From: Rhizaria sp. SCN 62-66
Lineage: Eukaryota > Rhizaria, unplaced
Direction of reading: 5' to 3'
Length of the DNA stretch: 64,000 nucleotides
Assembly (NCBI GenBank): GCA_001724265.1
Contig: MEDY01000209.1
Coordinates: 33,280-97,279 of the forward strand
The notes below the pieces were generated by a model. It had not been told where the DNA came from and ran no database searches. It saw nothing but the letters and a program-made list of their open reading frames with translations. How positions within the stretch are numbered: position 1 is the stretch's first letter; every line of letters begins with the position of its first letter. A program made the translations under genes and the position numbers. Below, in pieces: positions 32,001 to 39,200 of the stretch.

Positions 32001-34106
32001 TGTCGCATCCGCGCTGCTGCTGCTGCCGGCGGTCTGGTTGGCAGCGCTCGGGTTCTTGTCGCTGCCCGTAGAGCCAGCGTTGGCTTGGGGATCAGCGTCT
32101 TGGTGCAGCTCTGAGGGCGCAGTCGCAATAAACACTGGGACTGTGTTGGCCTTCGCGCCCTTGTTTGCGGGACTGCTGCCGCCCGCGTAAGCCAGCACCG
32201 AGCTGCTGCTCAGCGACGCGGAGGGGGCGAGCGCGGGAAACAGGTACGCGGCCCCGGGCAGCAGCAGCGGCCGCAGCGCGCACAGAGAAAGCGTCCTGAA
32301 CGCCAGCACCACGCATCCCGCGTCGTCGCCGTCGCCGTCCTCTCCGTCCGCCGCGTCGTCTCCATCTCCAAACGCGGCGCCGGGGCCGTGGCCGTTGCCG
32401 CGGCGCGGTCGCGGGGGGAAGGGCAGCGGCCGCACGAGCGCCATGAAGCCCCAGTCGTCCTTGGTGCGGAACGCGGGCGACACCGCCACCACGCGGCCAA
32501 ACACGCTCACCAGCAGCGCCCCCGCGCCCACACCGGCACTGACGCTGGTGTTACTGGCGTTGCCGGCGTTGGCGGTGAGTGCGAGCGCGAGCGTGTGGCG
32601 CAGCGCGGCGGGCGCGGCGGGCAGTGGCACCGGGGCGAGTCGGCTCGTGCCCAGCCGCACCGGCACCGGCGCGGCCGCAGACGCCGGCGCAACCGCAGGC
32701 GCAGGCGCAGACACCGGTGCGGGTGTTACGCGGCAGCAGCGCTGGCAGCGACTGCGCCGCCGCAGCGCCAGCGCCAGGGCCCACTGCAGCAGCGCGGCGC
32801 GCTCGGCGGGGCGCGCCGCGGGGCCCGGCAGCGGCACCAGCGCGTGCAGCGGCGCCACCACGCGCGGGCCGGAGCCGCGCGCACTGCTAGAAGCGGCCCC
32901 TGTCGTGGCGTGGACTGTGGCGTCGGCTGCGCCGGCCGGCGAGGCCTCGGGCGTGCCGGTCGGCTGCGCACTCGCCTGCTGCGCACACGTGCTCTCGGGC
33001 GCGGGCGTGGGCACGCTGAGGCGGTACGAACGCACGAGCACAACGCGCCCCAGCAGCAGCACCGCGTTGGCAGCAGCGTCTGTCGCAGCAGCAGCAGCAG
33101 CAGCAGCAGCGGCGTCGGCGCCAGGAGTGCTGCAACCGCGGTTGCCCTGACAGGCGCAGTCGCATGCGTCATGATTATTACCATCGCTGTCGTCGTCACC
33201 GCCGTAGTCGTCGTCGTCATCATCGCCGTCGATGTCAGCTCCTACGCAGCCACAGCAGCCTACTTCGCTCACCGCCGCAGGTGTTGTAGTTGCAGGCGCA
33301 ATTGCAGTTGCCGTCGCGCACGCGACCGCGCACGCGGCGCACTGCAGCGCGCGGCGCGGCGCGAGCCCGGTGACAACAAGCGGGACCGCGCCCGTGGCGT
33401 CGGCGAGCCAGAGCCGGTCTCCGGCCTGCCGCGCGCGCCGCCGCAGCTGCCGCAGCAGCTCCCGCGAGGGGGCCTGGGTCGGTCGGCCGCAGAGACGGGC
33501 CAGTGCGCGCACGGCACGGTCGGGCGCGCTCGTCACCACGCCCACTAGCGCGCGCAGCGGCCGCCGCGGGGAAGCTGCGGAGGCTGCAGTGGCTGGGACA
33601 GAGGCGGACGCAGACGAGGAGACTGCGGGTTGCTGCGGGGGATAGCCGTTGGGGCGAGAAGAAGGGGGCAGCTGGGGGCAGTAGAGGTCCAAGAGGCTCG
33701 GGAACTGAGAAGACGCGTGCACTGCAACATGTTCATCGGTAACAGCAGCTTGAGCGCCGGGCGCGTCAGTCGCAGAGGCAGCGGCAGAGCCATCGGCGGC
33801 GTTCGCAGTCGTGCCCGCAGCGGCGGCGAGCGTGAGGTCAGCGCGCGCGAAGTCCCCTGGCGAGGCGAAGGTTGCGTCCGCAAGGCGCGGCGCGTCGGGG
33901 AATAGAAAGGCGCCGGTGCGGCCGTCTGCAAGCAGCGCAGCGGCGGCAGCAAGCCAGATCCTGTCCGCGGCGTCGTTGGGCGGGAACTGGCGGCGCATCG
34001 CTGTGAGTAGCCGCGCTAGCCACTCGGGGACCGACACCGCGGCGCCCGATGATAGCGACGCAAGATGCCGTCGCAGCGCCGACTGCGTCTCCGCTGCGGT
34101 TCGCAT
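26055..34106 (-). CDS. CTC1-like multi-OB-fold protein (candidate CST subunit)
   Basis: 2683 aa, single exon, the largest protein here. CTC1 is the large subunit of the CST single-stranded DNA-binding complex at telomeres and stalled forks. Seen: an N-terminal helical block (PEWLARLLTAMRRQFPP, ADRIWLAAAAALL) followed by an OB-like stretch, LRALVGVVTSAP then DRLWLADATGAVPLVV then LLLGRVVLVRSYRLSV. A further OB-like segment reads LLVSVFGRVVAVSPAF. Near residue 2370 comes an OB fold with a zinc ribbon (LLLLQCPRCGAVAPRLRV, ALCLRC, then WRVFPLVSCVLGTETGAA), then a helical end with DGRVLCVRAIRM. This order and ribbon position resemble human CTC1 (about 1217 aa). RPA1 shares the ribbon type but lacks this length and N-terminus. 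Ala, Asp and Gly inserts roughly double the size. Start is the first ATG of the frame. Coding is firm; the CTC1 name is a hypothesis. Confidence 0.6.
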   Translation of the reverse strand: MRTAAETQSALRRHLASLSSGAAVSVPEWLARLLTAMRRQFPPNDAADRIWLAAAAALLADGRTGAFLFPDAPRLADATFASPGDFARADLTLAAAAGTTANAADGSAAASATDAPGAQAAVTDEHVAVHASSQFPSLLDLYCPQLPPSSRPNGYPPQQPAVSSSASASVPATAASAASPRRPLRALVGVVTSAPDRAVRALARLCGRPTQAPSRELLRQLRRRARQAGDRLWLADATGAVPLVVTGLAPRRALQCAACAVACATATAIAPATTTPAAVSEVGCCGCVGADIDGDDDDDDYGGDDDSDGNNHDACDCACQGNRGCSTPGADAAAAAAAAAATDAAANAVLLLGRVVLVRSYRLSVPTPAPESTCAQQASAQPTGTPEASPAGAADATVHATTGAASSSARGSGPRVVAPLHALVPLPGPAARPAERAALLQWALALALRRRSRCQRCCRVTPAPVSAPAPAVAPASAAAPVPVRLGTSRLAPVPLPAAPAALRHTLALALTANAGNASNTSVSAGVGAGALLVSVFGRVVAVSPAFRTKDDWGFMALVRPLPFPPRPRRGNGHGPGAAFGDGDDAADGEDGDGDDAGCVVLAFRTLSLCALRPLLLPGAAYLFPALAPSASLSSSSVLAYAGGSSPANKGAKANTVPVFIATAPSELHQDADPQANAGSTGSDKNPSAANQTAGSSSSADATAGFAAALQALGPEPLSAALSALSSRGDGSQAHVHSHPQPPAQAQAQTVQGAVASAQLTALAAHWGTVPLPAALFAPSLAQPHPHPQPHLQAQAQAQARQRGGPGAGGVPASALAPFSPDQPLQMQSRLQSQSPGMPVTPAPGAGRRRRSRDARALRYGSTYNDNDGNDDDGDDDDEVDADAVAMRAPTGAIDDRQFGSAPAIRLGQWSPAPQSPALQSPFAATAAAGATPQSAGPRTKRARTAHAFTPLGAASHRTDAECGSGAVALQTPTTALTTPPRRNTATAVNSTVPAASTPAPLSARWLSLELGPALAPNAWLLRARAGPAVLLLPARLAAQLGSVPAGARVALLGARAVPVLGGAATALVAGVFAAVALLSLPKPRPQLLSQSPPLLRTALMPVLFVAEGEASAAALAAAAAAAGDAAAAQAVAELCAAATARALSAGAAVGYGTDVGAAAAAAESAVRRALRLEKTTVGAHTVTVSNTSGSGDDAPVRVRVRVCKEATEEDSALFLESSRRVACGAALHPDSGSNNCELVVAATTAAPPPLLPLSLLLRHRAWRGLARHSESGCRAACALRPALWPAQWPALRPARDSSAWLALLPPHLPPLPLRSLWAPSLFLPASLHTASTQTASTHTATATATVAATVAESSSFAAAPAPAPGACLAAAVAALLPSAAASRAALGALRWRFRSLSSDAAALALNRTVAEGGAGGRGPVTAAPLVVLLRASPAHGALVACCDGLAIPVQFASSDRESVGISRGGPWMCALRTLSPRQRGPRNGANDGICSAGTPAAAVVAVCPRWRIVATVPPREPLLRAGVASFLSRGVSQQRPRGERGWNGDSDGDSDGDACVLSLIIDVSCARMVVATTAATAGNDKCSNNNQVAADTESASAVSAAPVAARTAVSLDADAALRLARRLRWWRAPLLALAVQAALLALPAPLLLPAPALCAAAADSAAAADGAESAIAVTVLSVSPPLHVFTNAHSHPLARAAHNATDSGSDTDADCELESACVCAVLLATPAGARGDVLLLRGPALAWAPALTPGARVWLAAATVRSAAAESATAAGAAVVALDAVPPRLRAREGIMAVVSTFYLSRADAEAANASAAAEAVTVSAASVSMTDGGDASIHGTQATAINTALAINDSDDDGDSDNDALSDVDCDGDCGADAGCERCTVHALAALAASAAPPASCTVAGTVAAVTLHTTLTAPPASASGSAAAPAGAGVGAGAGLASAASLMLPAAAAAAGLSAAPDRAQRVCPLRLFAPLLAALSAASANATADPDAAIAADSAFLSALLPRFPLLLPGAAAAAAAALSVSNGGGDGDGWDDGSAAAAAAAAAAAALPLWGIWRLRIAASAAGDCARRDRDWSSSGCDSDGGRPGGSEPEQAAATGESDCDQDLWLVRPLRSLCSGLGGALLPPPPAGAVVSAAGAVPVATATGRRAWLLPPWAPLAVDAAPPLRRRQHPAPAVAAAALCAAADRTSARLRASVQLRTKASARGEATAAVAATASLLEEDEDVGSGYDWDPADLENDSDSDVEDNANISAIDHIGRGYSGAIKQQQEQHHSKQTDALRQPLCFAPDDADNNDVRNNNLSSSDIDLSSDGDSDDDDDSFDLEPGWALSASPRALSPPPRAPLLLQRGPALVRFSARLSLLRSVLLLLQCPRCGAVAPRLRVRRAGPRPAALCLRCALPCALAAHSADASAPTAQWRVFPLVSCVLGTETGAAAAVLAGAPALALLGLSRAAHRHCDHGRSQSGAGRGSGRALGAEGPGPAAAAARAAAAAAAAALTSAVVELLLLRALALPQSPQQPAPPAALCYAAAALRSAHLERALPAPALPADAVAGPAAVARAALLPLLPNPHALAHARAQAGSSGFVDAGSGGCGGGGRAAELDVAVRRALHRRADEAAAEVVAESVPAAVAALVAAVPAHETATQQQTHQQQQQSLKHGLDGRVLCVRAIRMAAPEPQDWAVL

Positions 34107-34658
34107 GGGCCCGACGGAGAAACTGACAGCGGCACGCGGAGAGGCCAAGGTCAGTGCTGGGGCGAAGATGACAAAGGCGCGAAATGGACTTGAGGTGGAA
34201 CTGATTTGTGAGTGTGCAGAAAGGTATGACAAAAGTGTTATGTCGTAAAAACAAAGTATCGTGTATAAAACATCACTGGTAATGAGAATACAGCGATTGA
34301 ATTTTCCCTACTTGCGTATAGAAAGACGTAGACGTTCAAGAAGGCGTACAGATCTTTGAGAGCGTGGGCGCGTTTGGATGGTCGACACCGCTCGGCACCC
34401 ATTGGAGCACTCGAAAATCTTGGTGAATTCGGTCAAAAAACCGTTACTGCGGGTGATTCTCTGCTGTTTAAGTTTATTCGCGGTTTTATATTCAGGAATA
34501 ATTTTTATAATGTGAAAGCACTTCGTTCAGTGCGTAATATCACAATGAGCACACAAAAAAGCACGTGCTGTTCAACGCACGCCTGCCGACTCCCCCTTAT
34601 GTGTGACTCACGCTCTTCCCGTGCTTTTTCCTTTTATTTTACCCCGCTGTGTGCAGCT
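34107..34658. promoter_or_regulatory. Divergent spacer, CTC1-like and CPOX genes
   Basis: 552 bp, AT-rich centre. A pyrimidine tract ending GTGTGCAG two bases before the CPOX ATG looks like the acceptor of a 5' UTR intron. No other gene seen. Confidence 0.45.
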
Positions 34659-35945
34659 ATGCTGCGTTCTCTTAAGCTTGCCCGGACGGCCTCGCCCCTG
34701 CACGCCGGTCTCCGCGCCTTTTCGGCCGCTTCCGCGCCCAAGTTCACGACGACGGAGGCGTACGCGCCCTTCCTGGCCGAGTACACGCCGCGCGAGAGCT
34801 CCTACGCGCGCACGCAGGCGCTGTCTGACGCGATGTACGCAGAGCATGCTATCGCACCCGGCCAGGACCTTGCGACGTCGGCGACAATGCGCCGCATGGA
34901 GGTCTTCATCCGGCAGCTGCAGCGCACCATCACTGGCCACCTGGAGCAGATCGAGAGCGAGAACCCGTCCCCCGCGTGCCTGCACACGCACGGCCGCGCG
35001 GGACGCCGCTTCTCCTTTGAGCCGCACGCGCGCGACCCCGCGACGGGGATGCGCGGCGGCGGCGTCGCGGCCGTGCTGCAGGACGGCGCCGTGTGGGAGA
35101 AGGCTGGCGTTAACGTCTCGATCATGTCGGGCGCCATGCAGTACCGCGCGCTGCAGAACATGCGCGCCGACCACAAGGCGCTCGACGAGCGACTGCGCGC
35201 GTCCGGTGCGGCCGACGGCGCCGTGTTCCCGTTTGCGGTGAGCGGCATCTCGCTCGTGCTGCACCCGCACTCGCCGCGCGCGCCGACTGTGCACGCCAAC
35301 TTCCGCCTCTTCGAGCTCACTGTTGCCGGCGCGCCCGTGTGGTGGTTCGGCGGCGGCGCGGACCTTACGCCCACGCTCGTGCACGACGCCGACGCGCGCC
35401 ACTTCCACTCGGTGCTGCGCCAGGCCTCGGACGCTGCCGAGCCCGCCGCGGCGGCGGCCGCCGCGGGCCAGCCAAGCGGCAGCAAGGTGTTGTTCCCGCG
35501 CTTCAAGAGCTGGGCGGACGAGTACTTCCGCATCCCGCACCGCGACAACGAGTGCCGCGGCATCGGCGGCATCTTCTTTGACGACCTGGACTCGGCCGCG
35601 GCGGGCGGTGCCTCGCAGGACGAGCTGTTCCGCTACGTGACCGGCTGCGGCGACGCCTTCTGCGCGGCCTACTTCCCGCTCGTGCGCGCGCACGCGGGCG
35701 AGGCCTTCACCGAGCAGGAGCGGCGCTTCCAGCAGCTGCGCCGCGGGCGCTACGTCGAGTTTAACGTCATGTATGACCGCGGCACCAAGTTCGGGCTGCA
35801 GATGCCGCGCTCGGCCGAGGTCAAGACCGAGTCGATCCTCATGTCGCTGCCGCTGACGGCGCGCTACGAGTACCGTTACGAGCCCCAGGGGCCCGCCGAG
35901 ACGCGCACGATGGACATCCTGCGCAACCCCGTAGACTGGGTTTGA
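34659..35945 (+). CDS. CPOX: Coproporphyrinogen-III oxidase, oxygen-dependent, mitochondrial
   Basis: 428 aa. It oxidatively decarboxylates coproporphyrinogen III to protoporphyrinogen IX, the antepenultimate step of haem synthesis, using O2. Family blocks are all visible: WEKAGVNVSIMSG, FPFAVSGISLVLHPHSP, PTVHANFRLFEL, WWFGGGADLTP, RGIGGIFFDDLD, GRYVEFNVMYDRGTKFGLQ and ESILMSLPLTARYEY. The first 30 residues (MLRSLKLARTASPL...) are Arg/Ser/Ala-rich without acidic residues, a likely mitochondrial targeting peptide, as in animals. A short Ala-rich insert (about residues 259-272) sits before the SKVLFPRFKSWADEYF block. The C-terminus is normal (ILRNPVDWV). A functional aerobic haem pathway, and so an aerobic organism, is implied. 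The start is the ATG just after an acceptor-like site; in-frame upstream sequence is AT-rich leader. Confidence 0.97.
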   Translation: MLRSLKLARTASPLHAGLRAFSAASAPKFTTTEAYAPFLAEYTPRESSYARTQALSDAMYAEHAIAPGQDLATSATMRRMEVFIRQLQRTITGHLEQIESENPSPACLHTHGRAGRRFSFEPHARDPATGMRGGGVAAVLQDGAVWEKAGVNVSIMSGAMQYRALQNMRADHKALDERLRASGAADGAVFPFAVSGISLVLHPHSPRAPTVHANFRLFELTVAGAPVWWFGGGADLTPTLVHDADARHFHSVLRQASDAAEPAAAAAAAGQPSGSKVLFPRFKSWADEYFRIPHRDNECRGIGGIFFDDLDSAAAGGASQDELFRYVTGCGDAFCAAYFPLVRAHAGEAFTEQERRFQQLRRGRYVEFNVMYDRGTKFGLQMPRSAEVKTESILMSLPLTARYEYRYEPQGPAETRTMDILRNPVDWV

Positions 35946-36287
35946 GCGCGCCGAGGCCCACAAGGCAAACAGTCACCGCGATTGATTGATCGGTCGATCG
36001 ACTGATGGCGTGAAGAAATGAGATGTTTGTACGGTTTGTTTGTTGAGTGATATTTTATTGTATGAAGGCCTGAACTGCTGAGGCATCGCCAGCATTTTAC
36101 GCAAGACAAAGACAGAAAAAAGAAAATAAAATATGCTATTGTTTTGTATTCTACGTAGTTTAAGTTATAATAATAACAACTCCGCATCGACGAACTTCTA
36201 AAAGACCCAATGCTTCGTCATTGTGTAATCTGCAAGCTCCCAGAGCTCACGCACCAGTCGTCAGTGTCGCTCTGTCTCCTCTCAGTC
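35946..36287. other. Convergent spacer, CPOX and TPS-like genes
   Basis: 342 bp. A plus-strand AATAAA at 36125-36130 (for CPOX) lies beyond a minus-strand AATAAA at 36054-36059 (for the TPS-like gene), so the two transcripts probably overlap at their 3' ends. Confidence 0.5.
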
Positions 36288-39200
36288 TCAGTCGGTGAAG
36301 CCGTGGAAAGCAATCGAGTCGACAGGATCGCGCGACGTGGAGCCGGGGCCCGAGCCGTCGCCGCCGGAGCCGACGCCGCCACGGACGCCGACGCCGTCGC
36401 TGGCCCTGCTGCTGGCCCCGCTGGCGGCGTCGGGGACGGAGCCCGCGGCCGAGCCTGCACCGCTGCGGGGGCACACGAGCGACAGCCGCCCCGCGCCGCC
36501 CGCGCCCCCCGCGGCGGCGGCGGCGGCGGCGGCGGCGCGTGCGCCGTTCTCCGAGGCCGCGTCCGGCGAGGCCTGCGGTTGCCGCGGCTCCAGCCCGCAG
36601 CCCACGAAGGGCGTCATGGCCCCGCTGCTGAGCCCGCCGCCCGCGGCGCCGCGGCCGCCGTGGCCGCCGCTGTAGCCGCCGCTGTAGGCGCAGCTGTTGG
36701 GGCTGGGGCTGGGGCTGGCGCTGGCGCCGTCGAAGTCGCTCGTGGTGCCTGCCACGGCCACCGCGCCCGCGCCCAGGCCGTCCGCGCCCAGGCCGTCAGC
36801 GGCGGACACAATCGCCGGGAAGGCAAAACGCGGCGCCTGCTGTTGCTGCTGCTGCTGCTGGATCAAGAGCCGCTGCTTCTGGCGCTGTGCGCGGCGGCGC
36901 GGCGTGCGCATCGTGGCGCCGGCGTCGTCGTCGCAGCCTTCGCAGCCGCCCACCGCGGACCCCGGCTCCGCTGTGATCAGCGAGTACTCGCCCCCGCCAC
37001 CACCGCCCGCAGCGCCCGCGCCCGCGCCCGCGGCGCTGGGGACGGCGCTAACGCCGGGGAGCGCGGCGGGCGCGATGTAGGTGCTGCCCGCGTCGCCGAC
37101 CTGCAGCGAAAGGCCGAGCGACCGGGAACGGCTGACGTCGGACGCGGTCGCGGCGGTCGCAGCGGCCGAGTTTGCGCCGCAGCGGCCCACGCACACGCCT
37201 GCGCCCGCGCGCGCAGAGCCAGCACTCGCGCTCACAGCGGCGTTGCCAGTGCCAGCGCCAGCGCCAGAGCCTTGCGCGGGCAGCGCCGAGGCGTCGTAGA
37301 GCGCGCGCGCCCAGGCGGCCCGGTGCGCGGCGGCGTTGTCGGCGGCGACGGCCGTGTCGGCGAGCACGCGCGATGCCCAGCGCCAGTAGCCGTTGCGCGT
37401 GCGCAGCGACAGCAGGGCCAGCTGCGCCGCCGCGGGCGCGGGCTGCCCCTCGGCCGCGGCCGCCGCGACGGCAGCCAGCGCGGCCGCGGTGGTGCCCGCG
37501 GTGGCCGGGGAGCCCGTGGCGCTGCCCAGGCGCCCGCGCAGCGCCAGGAAGCGCTCCGTGGAGGTGCTCTTGAGCGCGAGCGCGAGCGCGGCCGCCGTCT
37601 GCTCCGCGGACCAGGGGTTCGCGCGGTGCACGCCCACGAGCGCGCGCGCGCATGACAGGAACTCCGACACGACGATGGGCGACGGCGCGGGCAGCGCGGC
37701 GGCCGCGGGCGGCGGGCGCTGGCTCCACTCGGCGGCCTGGCGCTCACGCTCTGCCGCCGCCGCCGCCGCGCGGTCCTTGCTGTCGCCCGCGCCCGGCGCG
37801 GCGGGCACGCCGGCGGCGGCCGCGGCGGCCGCGGCGGCCGCGGCCAGCGAGGACGAGCCGCCGCCGCCGCCACTAGCGCCGCCGTTGAGGCTCGGCGGCG
37901 GCGCCGAGACGCCGTACACCGCGGCCTGCGCGGCGGAGACCTCAAGCGGCGCCGTATTGACGCCGTCCCAGAAGGGCGCCACGAGCAGGACGTCGGCGCA
38001 GAGGTACAGCGGCAGCACGCCGGACAGCGACAGGTGCTGCCGCGAGGGCGGGCGCGCGCCCGCGGGCCCGTCCAGGTCGGCCTCGCAGCCGGGCTCAGGC
38101 GGCGCCAGCGCCAGCACGGATTCGAGCGATGGGAACGCCGCGTCGCCGGGGATCGCGGCGGCAGCGGCGGCAGTGCCGGCAGACGCAGTGCAGCCCGGGC
38201 TGCCGAGGCCGCTGCCGTAGCCGCCGCTGCCATAGCTGCCGCCGCCGCGGGAAGTGAGAGCGGCCGTGGCCGCCGCAGTCGCCGCAGCCGTGACCGCCGC
38301 GGCAGGCGGCGCGGCGGCGTCCGTCGAGAGGTCGACGACGACGACGGCGTCTGGGCCGAAGCGCGCGCGCACCAGCGCGACCTCGGCGAGCGCGGCCTCG
38401 CGCGCAGGCGCCGCGAGTACCGGCGGCCCCGAGGCGGGCAGCAGCACCAGCAGCAGGCGCGTGACCCCGCGCAGCGGCGCGTGGAAGGTCAGCAGCGCGC
38501 GGAAGTCGCGGACCTGGAGGTGAACCGACTTGACGACCGAGACCTCGGAGACGGCCAGCACGAGCGCCTCGCCGCGCGGACACAGCGCGCGTCGCAGCCG
38601 CCGCGCCGTTGCGCCGACGGCGGGCGCGCGCGCGGCGGCGGCGAGCGCGTGCGAGTGCACGCCCACGTGCGCGTTGAGCACGGCGACGATGCGGCCCGAG
38701 CGCGTGCGCACGCCCATGAGGCCGCGCGGCAGCGCGCAGACCTGGAGCGAAAGCACGCGCTGGCACGAGGCGAGGAAGTGCCGCGCGAAGTCGAAGGCGT
38801 GGAAACCCAGCAGGTCGGCCGCGAGCATGGCCGAGAGCAGCGTCTCGCGCCACGGCAGCGCGCGGAACAGGTCCGACGAGGGGAACGGCGCGTGCAGGAA
38901 GCAGCACAGCCGCGTCCCCGCGAACACCGCCGCTGCGGTCGCCGCCGTGGCGGCCGAGGCCGCGGACGACTGAGTCGCGCTCGCGCCGGCGCGGTCACTG
39001 GTCGAATTGCTATTGGAGTTCGAGGCGGCACTCGTGGGGACGAGGGGCGGGGGCGCGGCGAGCAAGGGCCGGAGGTCGGCGCAAAGCCGGAGCAGGTGGT
39101 AGTTGTGTGCCCACACCGTGCCGGGCTCCAGCGATACCACGGCGGAGGCAGCCGCGGAGGCAGTAGCCGCCGCCGTCGGCTCTGCAGCCCCGGTCCCTGT

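Noticed and set aside
31200-33548. Plus-strand Arg-rich frames over the CTC1-like gene
   Set aside because: Shadow frames produced by GC-rich repeats; no domain, stop-free only by composition.
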